Of a DNA stretch of 64,000 nucleotides, positions 45,226 to 57,640 are shown piece by piece (positions within the stretch are counted from its first letter, which is position 1; each line of letters begins with the position of its first letter). The translations under genes and the position numbers were made by a program. Under the pieces are notes generated by a model, which was not told where the DNA came from, made no database searches, and saw only the letters and a program-made list of their open reading frames with translations. Source of the DNA: Phallusia mammillata (lineage: Eukaryota > Chordata > Ascidiacea > Phlebobranchia > Ascidiidae); the NCBI GenBank assembly GCA_003260075.1, contig QLIY01000352.1, forward strand, positions 72,132-136,131. Reading direction: 5' to 3'.

Positions 45226-45672
45226 CGGTGCATCTAAAATATACAGGATCGCTTGGTGCACCTTTTTATCACTTGGACTTTATATCCTTTCGTGCACCTT
45301 GATATTACTTGGTGCATCTTAATATAGCATGGTGCACATTTATATCGCTTGGTTCACCCTCATATAGCATGATGCACCTTTATTTTGGACGGTGCAACTT
45401 TGTTTTGCTTGGTGCACCTGTATAATGCTACGCGCACCTTTACCTAGCGATATAAAGGTATGTCAAGTGGCATGAAGGTGAACCAAGTGATATAAATGTG
45501 TACCAAGCGATATAAACGTTCACCAAGCGATAAAAGGTCGAACCAAGCAATATAAACGCGCACCAAGCGATATAAATGTGAACCAAGCGATATAAACGTG
45601 CACCAAGTGTTATGAAGGTGCGCCAAGCTGTGTTAAAAATGCACCATGATCCTGTATATTTTAGATGCACCA
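45226..45672. mobile_element. Fold-back element built of about twenty 20-bp subrepeats
   Basis: The outer ends are perfect inverted repeats: GGTGCATCTAAAATATACAG plus GATC at 45227-45250, and the reverse complement ending GATGCACC at 45671. Between them the left arm is about ten units of the type TTTATATCGCTTGGTGCACC. At about 45450 the orientation flips, and the right arm is about ten units of the reverse complement type CACCAAGCGATATAAA. The direct repeat CTTTTTAAT flanks both sides (45217-45225 and 45673-45681). This is the structure of Foldback-type transposons. No coding capacity is present. Confidence 0.85.
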
Positions 45673-45848
45673 CTTTTTAATTGCTTTGTTATGATTCATT
45701 TACACTTTGTAACCTCTGTATGGAGCACTTCTTGTATATATATGTACCTTTGTCTGACCTATTAGTTGCAACTAATTTAAATGTGTATATTCTGTCAACA
45801 GGTTTACTCTAAAGAAATGTTTAAGTAGTTTTGATTTTTGGTGTAAAC

Positions 45849-48800
45849 ATGCCTGTGTGTGCGGGTTATAATTGTCACAAGCGGATTCAGAAGGGGACTT
45901 CCCTGTTTAAGTTTCCTAAACATACTGGTCTATGCAAGAAGTGGCTTGAATGTCTTGGAAGAAAGGATTTGTTTGACTTTTCTTATGAGGATTTGAAAAA
46001 TGGCGGATTTAGAGTGTGTCAAAAACATTTTCATGTATCAGATGTCTACAAAAAAGTGAGCACATAAAATATTTCAATATTTTTGGTTATGTGTATTGCG
46101 AATCATGGTTGCAGGGTCAGAATCCAATATCTTGGGTCCTTATTAAAGCAGTAAAACTTTGACTCTTCGCTTATGGTGAGAAAAAAGTCTGTGGAGTTTT
46201 TCGGCATGCACAGCTGTTGTTGATTTTACCCTTCAAACCCGACTCATAGGTTTAAGGAGTCTGAATTGGACTCAGTCAGCATCCTAGCATTCATAGTAGT
46301 CAGAGTCTAACCTTATACTTTCTGACTCTGCAACCCTGGTAGGAATGTGTATGTAATTATAGTACTGTACCTAGATATTGCAATTTAGATGTTTTAAAGG
46401 AGTCCCAAATTTCAGTATTTTCGCTCATGTTTATTAAGTACAAAAGTGTACATATATAATTAACAGTATTAAAAAATTATATACAGTGTTATTTGTAAGC
46501 GTTTGTTACACGAAAAACATTTGACTTTTTTATGCCTTTATAAGTGATATATATATAGATACATACATATGATGCATGTTATGCAATATTTGAAGGGTTC
46601 AAAAACATTTTTGAAGAAGTCGGCTCTGCCCACAGTGCAGCAGTATTGCAGTCCAAATGATATTCTAAAAGAGTCGCCATTCAGTTATTTTACTGAAGAA
46701 GGTAAAAATAAAATGTTTTTGAGAACCTGCAATTTTTTTACAACACCTTACTTTTATTGGTTTGTGCTCATATGTGTGACATGTATGCCACTGTTTGCCT
46801 CAATTACAGGAGACAAACCAATCATTGAACCACGGAAAAAGAAACTACAGTGCAATGTTCCATTGGTGCTTAATGTAAAGGACATTCCTACAGATTCCAT
46901 TCAGGTATATGACAGCTGCTCAATGGCAAAATAATCAAAAAGGCACTATTTAATGTTCATGTCAGAATAACTTGTGTGTTTACTGTATTACTTTTCGCAT
47001 ACTTTTGATTTTCTGCAACAAATATGTGTGTGTGTACAAAACATAGTTTTATGCAGGGAATCCAGATGTGCTTTTAAACATCAAAATTTTAGCAAAGTTA
47101 AAAACAGTGTTTTCTCCCCCATGTGTAAGGGTGAAGAGCTAGCTGAATCATAGTCCAGTTTTGTCATCTGTGTTGTCTCTTTGCAGGTAGATGACTCTCC
47201 ATTAGAGGACATTACTGTGATTTATTACTGTAGCATTCCTATGTGTAGTAACAATTCCCAGCAACAACCACACTTGAAATTTCACACCCTTCCAGCATAC
47301 AAAAGCACAAGCAACATTCCCCCAGGGGTAAACCCCCTCGTGGTTGTGTGGAAAAAGTTTCTCAATACCATTCTTTCCTTATGGGGCATGCAGGACCAAA
47401 TGCTGAGGGTATGTGTAATTTTTTTTATCCAAACTCTAACATGTGTCTCCTGATTTCTAATTTACTACACTACCTGCGATGAGGTATTGATGTTATTTCC
47501 TTGTTACTTGTGTTGCCAAAACATACTAATGATGTTTGGTCCAGATACAAACTCATTTTACATGTGATACAGACAACTGAGTCTACTATGACTATATTTG
47601 CATCTTTTAAACCAATTGAAATCACTAACTACAAATTATCTTGTTTTACCCCATATGATAGAAACATCATCAGTTTTATCTGTGTAAATGTTGGTTGGAT
47701 TAAGCTGTAGCGGATGAAATCAATAATTTGTAAATTTGACAGCTGTAAGTGTTACAAAGGTACTGTGCAAAATATTGAACCTCATACTGTGAGTGTTTCA
47801 CAGAACAAACAACTGCAATAATCTCCTGTAGAACAAACTTGTTTTAAAACAAGTAGCACTATCTAAATAATGAAAATACAGAAATATTTTGCTTAGTTTT
47901 GTCAACATGAATAATAGGCGGGGGGGGGGGAACCTCATACTCTGAGTGTTTCACAGAACAAACAACTGCAGTAATCTCCTGTAGAACAAACTTGTTTTAA
48001 AACAAGTAGCACCATCTAAATAACGAAAATACAGAAATATTTTGCTTAGTTTTGTCAACATGAATAATAGGCAGTGGCTTGAAGTACCAAAATCCATAGG
48101 GCAAATTGGGTGAAAGAATTTTGGTTTTATATATGTGATGAATTGGTTATATAAGTTTAAGGTACCACTGAAATAAGATCAGGGCTTTTGTATAATTTTG
48201 ATTTTATTTGTGCCATACCTTGTTATTCTGTGCAAGCAACTGTACATGACTATTAAAAAAATTTGTGACTAATTGTTTTATTTTTCTTTAAATTTTCCAT
48301 TTTTTTTTCAGTAGTCCAAGTTTCCATTATTTTGTCATGTGTAAGTGTCAATGTGACCTGGGCATACAAAGTGTTTCTTGCTTTGGGAAACTCAATTTAT
48401 TTATCCTAGTTTTAACAAACCTTCGACAAATGTTGATGTGTTGAAGAGTTTATAGACAAAATGTTGGTTATTTTGCTTTACAGAATCAGACATGCTTAAG
48501 AATTTGCTCCATCCATTTTAAAGCAGAGGATTTTATAATTCCCCCTACCAAGGGTGTTTCTGGAACAAAAGTTATTCTTAAAGCAACATCATTTCCATCC
48601 GTAGATCCTCTTTTTGAAAGCTACCTGACTGCTCAAAAAAAGTAAGCGGCAATGTTTGGTTTGGCAAACATTTGTTACATCCTGCTTGAGACTGATACAC
48701 TACATTAGTGGTTTTGAGGGATGTGCTTTGTTATTTTTATTAAAATTTATGGTGAACTGTAGGGATGAGCCAAAACTGGAAATGTTCTATTCGGTTGAAC

Positions 48801-51417
48801 GCTGAGCAGCCCACTTTTAATGCTCAGTGTAGGGTAATTATACAAACACTCTCAATTCAACGATAGTTTTGTAGCTTTCAAAGGTCCTTACATCACCAGA
48901 AGTGTTTTAAGCAGTACAGATCCCTGAATACATGTTTTTCGACCATCTTTTAAAAAAATGTATTTTTTTGTGCTTGGATACCCAATCGGGGCATGAATAT
49001 GCAAGTTGAATGCTCGTGTCAGTTTGTACAACTGCTCGGCCGAGCACCGAGCATTAAAAACAGCGACACCCAGTACAAGTACTTGGGTTCTGTATCGGCT
49101 TGGCCCTTCTCGTAAACTATTTATATGCAAGTTATCTATAAAATTATTTATTATTGCTGGTGGTGTTTTTGTGTCAAAATTTATGATAAATTGTTTCAAA
49201 ATTAATAACTAAAGTTGCCTATGCATTCCTAGATTCCACACTAAATCATTATTTTGTTTTTAAACAACAGGTTGCAAGAGGATGAGCCCGATACAACACT
49301 ATCTGACCCAACCAAAATACAAAAATTTAATGGTGGAACCACTAGCACCAACACAGTAGTTTTGAATAGCTCTCAAAAACCAGCATTAGTAAGTTTTAAG
49401 CTAACTTTTGTATGTAAAACATTTGTTTTTTTGATTTGTATTTTCTACACAATGTTTAGTGTACAAAGTTAGTTATAATGTTGCAAACAACATTTTTTCA
49501 TTGAATTTTTGTAAGAAACTGAGTTAATTACTTACATTTTATCTTATTCACTGCAGGTAACAACAATCAACACACCCTCGATTAGTAGTGAAAAATCTAC
49601 TCCAATTATCAACCTTTCACCCTCAACTGCAATTCAACAGCCTATTGCGTTAGGCACTGCCTTACAGTGTGCTGATGGCTCTCTCAAAATGCCCATCAGT
49701 CGTCTGCCCAATCAGAAACCACCCAAGACATCTTACTACCTCCTACCAGTCATTTGTACAAAGCAGGAGACCACACAAAAAATGCTGCTTATCCCAACAG
49801 CAAACTCCGGTACATCAGGAAGTACACAGCCTATTTCAAGTATCAAAGTAGGAGAAAAACAGGTAGTGAGGAAAAAACCTGCCATCATTAGAAGTGGAGG
49901 AACAACTGCTGGTAAAAAAACAACTAAGCAGACATTGAAAACAATAAAAATTTTGAAACCCATGAACCAAAACAAAAAAAGTATTGTAAAGACAGCTGGT
50001 ACAGCAAGTTTGGCAGTTGCCACAAACCCCAGAAAGCTAAACCATACCGCTAAGCCTGTTACCACATCAGCAGCCCCTACAGCATCCTCAAAACTAGTTG
50101 GCAACCAATCAAACAAACCTAGCCTGAGACCTATTTTAGCCAAACCCAAGCTAGCTCCCAAAACAGGTACTTTTCTAAACCTGAATGACTTTGCCTCGTC
50201 AAACAGTCTCTCCAACATCAATCTCAAAATTCATGGATCTACGATAAACATAAACCCATCTACAACAAAGCAAGACCAGGCAACCCATCAACCAACTGCG
50301 AGTACTCAGTTAATTGTGTCATCAGGTGCAAATCCCACAGTAACACTATCCAATGTTCAAAGTGACCCTTTTCCTTCTATACACGCTGCTGAAATTGGAC
50401 CACTTTCAGTGGGGGGGGGGGACAACCAAGCAACCAACTGCGAGTACTCAGTTAATTGTGTCATCAGGCGCAAATCCCACAGTAACACTATCCAATGTTC
50501 AAAGCGACCCTTTTCCTTCTATACACGCTGCTGAAATTGGACCACTTTCAGTGTTGGAGAAACAGATCAAAATCGAGGAGAATATAGTCGACCCTGCTTT
50601 GCAGCCGTTCTTGCTTTCCACATCTAGAAATGAGACAGAGAAACAAGACACGTTTGTTGCAAACTTCCTGACCGATGGAGTGAAAAGACCGTCTGTGACT
50701 GATGCAGCAGATTTGCCTGTAAAGCGAATCAAAATGGAAGTAGAACAAGACGATGTATTACTTGATGTGACCACAATTCCAAAAGAATCAAATTTAGATA
50801 CTAAAACAGAAGATCTTAATGAAGATAAAGAAAACGCACTGTTGGTAACAGACAACGGGCCTTATGCGATGACCGATGGACAACCAAGATGCGGGCGCAA
50901 GCCACCTATGGATCATCCCTGGGATGACTCCCTACTGGAACATGTCACTTACGGTTTAAGCAAAGGACAACCAAAACTAACAGATGCAATTTCTGAAGAT
51001 CTTCCCCTTGACAACGGTGCAGTGCCACAAAGTCGTTTTTGTCAGTACTGTAGCGCCGATGTGTTCCAAACAAAATCGTCGGGGGGATTTACAAACCACG
51101 AGGCCGGGCACACTCCTACTACTACATACTATTGTAATATTTGTTCGGATTCGTTTCCTTCTGCTCTACAACTCCATGCCCACACGGGCACTCACTCAGC
51201 CGATGGTCGTATTATGTGCCTGCACTGCGACTCCACCTTTGATGATTTTGTTGAACTCGTGGAACACAGTGATAATCACATTGATGACCTGCCTTTGCAA
51301 TGTCCGTTATGTTATAGCAGTTTTTACAACAAGTCTGGTGTAGAATGTCATCTTCGAAAACACATCGAAAAATCTTTTATGCCATCAGTGGCTGTTGTTA
51401 ACGTGGAAATTAGCTAG
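45849..51417 (+). CDS. Two-THAP-domain, four-C2H2-finger nuclear protein, 7 coding exons
   Basis: Exons: 45849-46055, 46596-46701, 46810-46904, 47187-47408, 48484-48641, 49271-49388, 49557-51417. Phases close at every junction. THAP domain 1 (residues 1 to about 85) begins MPVCAGYNC with zinc ligands C4, C9, C57, H60, W32, and ALPTV for the AVPTF box. THAP domain 2 (about 145-245) has CSIPMC, VVWKKF, CSIHF and SFPSV. A long basic Ser/Thr/Lys linker follows, then sumoylation-type IKIE and IKME motifs, and four C2H2 fingers near the C-terminus (CQYC, CNIC, CLHC, CPLC). The start is the first ATG after an in-frame TAA. The last exon is interrupted by an assembly-type duplication (50289-50553); reading only one copy gives about 874 residues. 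A DNA-binding regulator is likely; its targets are unknown. Confidence 0.88.
46104..46338. mobile_element. Probable hAT-type element, 235 bp, in THAP gene intron 1
   Basis: The left end is CATGGTTGCAGGGTCAGAA; the right end ...TTCTGACT continues CTGCAACCCTG. They are complementary with two mismatches. The flanks TTGCGAAT and GTAGGAAT agree at 5 of 8 positions, which suggests an old insertion. Confidence 0.55.
47779..48072. repeat. Direct duplication split by an 11-G run
   Basis: Copies at about 47779-47919 and 47931-48072 run from AACCTCATACT to CATGAATAATAGGC with about four base differences. The G run is 47920-47930. It lies in THAP gene intron 4 and does not touch an exon. Confidence 0.85.
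50289..50553. repeat. Coding duplication split by an 11-G run, inside the last THAP-gene exon
   Basis: Copies at 50289-50411 and 50431-50553 both encode TASTQLIVSSGANPTVTLSN and onwards to EIGPLSV. They differ by two third-position changes, GGT/GGC and AGT/AGC, both silent. The G run (50411-50421) shifts the frame, so the upstream frame ends at a stop at about 50534. Without one copy plus the G run the frame is open from 49557 to 51417. Confidence 0.9.
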
Positions 51418-51744
51418 TCCTTGGAGTATGTGGCGTAGGATAGTGTTTGAATAATTGTGCCTGGTTGTGACAAGTGTATTTGAGTGTTGCCGTTCTTTTA
51501 CAGTGAACATTTCTTCTTTGCTTTTGTGCCTTTTTCGTAAATTTGTTGACAAACGGGGCCAGGCAGCTGTTCTTGACGTCCACCCACCGTCAGACTCGGA
51601 AAAAAGGATGCAAGGTTCAACTGTATTACCATGAAAGCCTTTTTAGCCTCGCACTGTACGATCATTACAGGGCCTTAATACAGCGTTTTGCAAACTCCAA
51701 AGCGCTATAGACCTGGTGTAGCTATTCGTTAATTTGCGCCCTTC

Positions 51745-51750
51745 AATAAA
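51745..51750 (+). terminator. Poly(A) signal of the THAP gene
   Basis: AATAAA about 330 bases after the TAG stop at 51415-51417, the first plus-strand AATAAA after the stop. Confidence 0.6.
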
Positions 51751-53129
51751 AGAGTGACGGTTCGGTGCATGAAAATATATTACTACTCATCAGGCACGTG
51801 AATATGTTTTGCGGCGGCATGTGGTTGTTTGCATGGTTGTAAAGTCGGAAAGTAAAAGGTCCGACTATTTAACTCTTTTTTCCCGTTTAGTCTATAACGT
51901 TGTTCTGGTTAAGTTCAGTGGATCTTAACCTTTTGCAGTAGTTTCCCACTAAAGTCGATCACCAAGTTTAAATTTACCTCTCAGTTATCTTACGATTTTT
52001 TGTGCTGTGCGTACCCCTAACGACCTTTTCTATCAAAAATATTAAACTTTGTGATTAAATAGTCAGATTCATTACCTAACCTTGGCCTTTATGTACCTAA
52101 TTGCCCACTGGTTCATAAGGTTAAAATACACTATTTACAAGCGAGAACGTTACACTAAAATTGTTTATGAAAGAAAAAAAAGTCTAAATCAGAGTGACGT
52201 CCTTACCATAATTAGTCGCTTTTAAAAATTTCGGGTATGCAACCCTTGTTGTATTGCCACAGTTGCGGCCAGTTGGTATGGCGGAGGTCAGTGACAACGG
52301 CATTGTGGTTTTTGTCCAACTTATGTACTGTTGCTGCTCGGTCTGGTTGCAAATAACTTGCAGAACAGCACTATGTTGAGGTTCGGTATTTGCCCAATTC
52401 TCCTCTTATTGTACCCATTACTGCCATAAAATCACTGAAAAAAGTGGTTAAGGTTACCTACAATGATTTGCGTTGTCAATAGATTATCCCGATAAGTCGG
52501 TGTTAAATTTATGGCAACTGGATTCGCGTTCCCTTTGAACCGGTACAGTTTTGGGACATATATTGGATTTTGTTGACGCATTTCTTTTCAACATTATTTA
52601 TGTAATGCCATTTCGGGCTTAGCCCACAATTTCAAAGTAAATGATAAAATAGTATGCCAAAAGCAGCCAGTTACTGAAACTTACAGCATTGAATTTTTTT
52701 CAACAAGGTCACATCGTCTTGAATAGTGTAGGATAGTAATACTATGGTTACCGATGTTTTTAGGCATCTTTATCTGTTAAATGTGTGTAAAACACGTAGT
52801 TAGGGTGCGGCCGTAAAATGTTTTGTGTTCCATTTGACTTCCTAAAGTGTGTGCGGGAATTGAACAGGTGCACCACCAACATGTCAACATACTACATCAT
52901 CCCATTGCTAGAAACGTTTTTTGGTCCTCATACTTTACATAAGATAAGTCCACACATCTGGGTGTATCCAAACGAAAATCGAAGAGTTTTCGGAGCTTGG
53001 GATTTGAATCAAAACCTCAACTTTTTGGTTGGACACGCTACTGTATTATGGTTCCTTGGTAAATTTAAAACCCGGCCCCAGCAGAAAAGCTCATACGTGA
53101 CTGTTTTCAAAATATTGTGTACTGTAGGC

Positions 53130-53364
53130 CAGGGTTCGGCAACCTTTTTTGCACCGCGGACCGTTTTTGAAAGTGAAATTTTATCGCGGACCGGTCTTCA
53201 AAAAACTACATATGTTTAGCAATAAAAACGCTTAAATTAGTTTATTATCCCTGGGATACATGGGCAAAATGTTTTATACCAATTAACCTGAAAAATTACA
53301 CGGCCCGGTAACGAACTCCTCGCGGATCGGTACCGGGCCGCGGACCGGCGGTTGCCGACCACTG
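53130..53364. mobile_element. Non-autonomous hAT-type element, 235 bp
   Basis: The ends are CAGGGTTCGGCAACC and GGTTGCCGACCACTG, inverted with two mismatches. Perfect 8-bp direct repeats CTGTAGGC lie at 53122-53129 and 53365-53372. The interior repeats GCGGACCG on both arms. Confidence 0.92.
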
Positions 53365-53687
53365 CTGTAGGCTATCTGACAAAACGACCTTGCAATTGTT
53401 TACAATCTTCCCTTATGTGTTAGAAGCAAATGTAAATTTAATTCAAAATTCGTTTACCATGCAACTGGTTGAGGCTAGTACACAGACCTTCTCATTGGCC
53501 CTCCAGAGACATGTGTTTACAGTTTTGTCTCATTGCAATCAAGTATTTGCATGAAATGGACATACTAGAAACGATTCACCTGTTGCATGCAAAAACTGAT
53601 GCTGTATATAAGTTAACAATGCTGACATTAGTTTTGTAAACTTTGGTTTGTTTTGACAAGTCGAAATATTATAGACCTTAGAAATCA

Positions 53688-56328
53688 ATGATGAGAAAAT
53701 CACTACTGTTTCCGATTGGACTGCTCGGAGCGTTTCTACTCGCTGATGGGATTTTAGGTTTGCTTGTTTAAGAAAACTTTGATTTGAGCGCATTGTTATG
53801 TACAAAATACCTGAAGCAATTATCGTGACAAAACTTAAAATCGTCTGGGCTTGTGTGTTTTTTGATTGGCCGTAAACAATAACATTTTTGCAAATTTATC
53901 CGATTATATCTGCTATTTTTTAGGGATGAGGTTGGACTCTTCTCCTGAACGTCACAAAATAGTTAAAAGGATTGTGGGTGAGCAAACAAACCTTTTTGAT
54001 TACATGCCAACTGTCCATTTAACATAATGCCACCTTTGCGACCTGTAGCAGTACCAAACGGTTTACTTATCCTCCAAATACAAACCGCACAACCGTTGAA
54101 TCTGGTTGACTACCCAGTTATGGGCTAAGCTAACTTTACAATTAAAAAAATGCCTTCGGACGAACTTCTTAGGTGTTTATGCCCATACCTTTGCGTTATA
54201 AATGTATTATTTGTTTGCTGCTGTTTGACAGGTGGTAATGAGACTACGCCGGGAAAATGGCCTTGGATTGCATTTATTTACTACGACGCAAACCCAGCAG
54301 TAAACACAAGTTATGGTATTTGTGGAGGAAGCCTTTTAACACGTCAGTGGGTGCTTTCTGCATCTCATTGTTTTTTGTAAGTTATCTGTATAACTTACCT
54401 TTATACTTTAGATTTAGAATGTCTAAAAATCGCACCTTTTTTACGCTACAGGCAACGAGCTCCGGCAAGTTACACAGTTGTTTTGGGATTGTTTGATCGT
54501 TCAAACCTTACTGGACGAGAGCAATTTTTCAACATTTCAAGGGTGGTTGTGCATCCAAACTTTCAAAATGAGACTTACAACTATGACGTTGTTCTGCTGA
54601 AGGTTGTCACCTCAAAAGAATTCAAATGTCCTTTTCAAACCGATTATTTTTAGCATGGCCTCTTTAAAAGTTTGTCAGGCTAATTTGTTTTGCATAATAG
54701 GCTATGTAAGTTATAGCCCAATGCCTTTTTCATTTTTAACTATCAAGGAACGTTTTAATATGTTTTGGGCTAAGTTCGTTATTGCATTAAATTTGAATTT
54801 TAAATTTAGCTCGACCGCCCAGCTGTGCTAAGCCCTGAGGTGACAACAATTAATATGGTTCCACGCGGAACAACCACTGACGTGTTTGGGTCACCTGACG
54901 ATTTTTCCGGAACAGACAAAGAATGCTACACAGCGGGCTGGGGTCAAACTTGTAAGAAAGCCCTTATTATTTTAAACATTTAAAGATACGACGCTGTACT
55001 TTGAGATAAAGTTAAGTCATGCCGGGTTTGGGATTAGGTCTCATAAAAAGACGTACTTGATTCGGGCCTGAATTTACGGTCTGTGTCAGTATTTTTTTCA
55101 AATAAATTTAACCAGCTAAGTGGCCAGTTGCTGGACCTGACCTACATACAGCCCTAAAACGCCTTGTTTAAGACCAATGGTCAATTATTGTCTATTGTGT
55201 TTGTTGTGTTGGTCTTTCCTAAGGGTTCAATGTATAGGGCTGTCAAAACATTCAGGCCTAAACGGGCTTCTCAAAAATGATTCGGGTTCGAGCCGGATTC
55301 GGGCTTTCGGACATGGGAGGGGTTCGGGCTGTAGTTTTCGGCCCGTTTACATTAGAGTATGTGAACGTCCAAATTCGTTTTTTTTTGTTTTGCCAAAGTA
55401 AAAAAAAACAGCAATGCTTTTGAACAGCAAACAATTATTCTGTTATTAGCAGTTATGTGTAAATGTTGTCTTCGTCGCTCTACGCACAGTTCATATCTTT
55501 TACAAAAAGACTAAAATCTTATTTTCTAGGCTAATGTGCAAAAGCCAACCTTAATTACCAACGTTTTTGCAGCTAGTCCTATGGGTCCAACCGCGGACCG
55601 ACTTAAAGAACTGAAACTGAATATTTTCCCCCGTACATACTGCACAATTATAAGTTTGCAATATGGAAGTGGAATTCTGAAAGTTGAAGACTCTCAACCG
55701 AAGTTTTGTGCCGGTCGTGTTGGACAAGACACTTGCGACGTATGTATACGATATAATTGATTTTCACAAATGTTCGACATGAATGTTTATTCGTCTCCTA
55801 TATTGTAAAATGAATGCGCGATGACTTTAATTTGCAGTGATTTTTTTTATCACAGGGAGATAGCGGTGGTCCGGTAATTTGCAAACATAAAGACTCAAGG
55901 TTTTATCTCCACGGAGTGACTTCGTACGGACCCACCGAATGTGCACGTGGATATCCAGGAGTATATGTAAAGGTATCTGTCCTAATAAGTTGCTATAGTT
56001 ACATTTTGCGTAGTTTATATAGTTTTGTTAGCGGAAGTTTTTCGCGGCAAATACACCGACACAAACAGATGTAAAAAACACATAACGTTTACTCTCCAAC
56101 GTTGCGGTGAAATTCTGATGTTTTGTCACCAGTAGTTCTTTTTAAGCAAAGTTATGTCACCTTTTCTGCTCTCGGACATTAGCAAATGCCCTTAACCTAT
56201 AGTAACCGTAATTAGCAGTGTTACCAGAAAAACTGCATTTTGTCGTGTAATTAACATTTGATTGTATTGTGTTTTTTAAACAGGTTGGCGGCGTGGCAAG
56301 TTGGATCAATCAACAACTTTACTGCTGA
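53688..56328 (+). CDS. Secreted trypsin-like serine protease (S1A), complete, 8 exons
   Basis: Exons: 53688-53757, 53924-53977, 54232-54376, 54452-54602, 54810-54951, 55573-55739, 55856-55972, 56284-56328; 891 nt, 296 residues, every phase closes. The start [20 protein letters not shown] is a signal peptide. A short propeptide ends HKIVKR, followed by the mature start [10 protein letters not shown] at residue 40. Catalytic residues: H87 (LSASHC), D135 (YNYDVVLLK), S246 (GDSGGP). D240, six residues before the Ser (DTCDGDSGG), with Gly at the two pocket positions (SYG, PGVY), predicts cleavage after Lys or Arg. There are no CUB, clip or other extra domains. Likely substrates are extracellular; a digestive or immune role cannot be told from sequence. 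The exon 4 donor (GTTGTC) is weak, but the phase requires it. Confidence 0.95.
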
Positions 56329-56419
56329 AGTCTACATATGTAAGGAATGGCATCACTTCCATCGAGATATGCTCGCACCTATTTAAATGGCGTAGCTGAA
56401 ATATTGTTATTCAGAAATT

Positions 56420-56425
56420 AATAAA
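56420..56425 (+). terminator. Poly(A) signal of the protease gene
   Basis: AATAAA 92 bases after the TGA stop (56326-56328). Confidence 0.75.
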
Positions 56426-56636
56426 CTGTATTGCTTACGTGAATTTCTGATCTGTAGTATTTACATTTGTTATGGAGATTTTTGCAAGTTTGTTTGTAAT
56501 ATCTCGATTTTTACCCAACCCAGACCCAGAGAGATTTTGGCTTATCAAAGCAAGTTTGCGTGTTATAATTTACACTTATTTTCGTGTACGCACTCCCCCT
56601 ACACAAAAACTCAGTAGAGCCAATTGGTAACTTAAG

Positions 56637-56640
<4 letters not shown>

Positions 56641-56662
<22 letters not shown>
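56641..56662. repeat. (TA)n microsatellite
   Basis: About eleven TA units without interruption, followed by TGCACC. Confidence 0.95.
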
Positions 56663-56667
<5 letters not shown>

Positions 56668-56913
56668 CACACCGCACAATATTGGACGTCAAACTGCAAT
56701 GTTATGTTGCAATTCAAACCGACCTTTCAGACACCTGTTTGTGTTTCATGCAGAAGCTTATTTAAGAAGGTCATTTGCATGTTGATTTAGGAATGACAAC
56801 AATGTTTGCATCTTAATGGTGTCCTATAGGATACGCACAGTACATTATACTTGGTCGTGCAGCCGGAATGACTTAACTACAAAAAATCGCCCATTGAAGC
56901 AGACACTTCGATT

Positions 56914-57037
56914 TAAATGGGCTAACTCTACGTATATACTTACGAATACCCTTGTGAATTTAACAGTGAAGGGGGGGGGGTAAATGGGGTAACTCTACGT
57001 ATATACTTACGAATACCCTTGTGAATTTAACAGTGAA
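56914..57037. repeat. Direct duplication split by a 10-G run
   Basis: TAAATGGGCTAACTCTACG to CAGTGAA (56914-56970) recurs at 56981-57037 with one C/G difference. The G run is 56971-56980. Confidence 0.85.
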
Positions 57038-57640
57038 TTTTATTAATGCATATTTGCTCAGAATTTATTGGATATTAAAGGTAAACTGAAGGCGATAACA
57101 TCGTTTGCTGATTGTATGCATTAAACAGATTTAGCTTTAATTCAAGTTTACCCAAATAACATGGTGGAGCTACTAACGTAAGAACTGAAAGTAGCCAGGT
57201 GTCTTTAGGATAAATTTAGTCCCTAACCCTATCCCAGTCTCACTGTTATTTCACGTAACTGTACTCTTTACGTTATAATTTTAGAAAACCTTTTTCTGCC
57301 GTGAGTTCTAACGTTAGTTGCTCCACCAAAACACACAATATACGTTATTATGAACCCATGGAGTGGTTCAAGGCAAACTACGTAATGTTAAAATTATAAT
57401 TTGCTAGAGTTTGACCGACAAACCATGCATAAAACCAAAAAAAAAAAACATTTTTACAGTAAAATTACAAGGCAATCACAATTCACGAAATATCTTTCTC
57501 GGCAATACGTATTCATTTGCTTGCTGATTACGGAAAAGGTAAAACAAATCTAGAAAAACCCTTTCGTACCGTGAGAGAAAAATAATAGGCTGAAAACTTG
57601 TTTCAATAGTTTCTTAAAAACAAATAAGACTTTTGGTGAT

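Larger units (their letters stand above)
42105..45801 (+). other. Putative 5' UTR intron of the THAP gene, rich in poly-G joins
   Basis: No coding exon was seen. It contains four poly-G-joined duplications: left and right copies meet at 42662-42674, 43117-43128, 43682-43716 and 44945-44954. G runs without duplicated flanks lie at 43939-43948 and 44211-44220. It also holds a box-B-like GAGTTCAAATCCC at about 44860 and the fold-back element at 45226-45672. Confidence 0.5.
51418..53687. other. Intergenic region between THAP gene and protease gene
   Basis: It holds the THAP-gene 3' UTR and the hAT-type element at 53130-53364. A 133-codon frame at 52818-53219 overlaps the hAT element and a SINE-like word and is not believed. 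No other gene was seen. Confidence 0.5.
56329..57640. other. Convergent intergenic region, protease gene and receptor copy 1
   Basis: The two genes point towards each other, so this is shared 3' flank. It contains a TA microsatellite (56641-56662) and a poly-G-joined duplication: copies at about 56914-56970 and 56981-57037 starting TAAATGGG, G run 56971-56980, one difference. No gene was seen. Confidence 0.6.

Noticed and set aside
52818..53219. 133-codon plus-strand frame
   Set aside because: Its second half is the hAT element at 53130 and the middle holds a SINE-like word; no family similarity.
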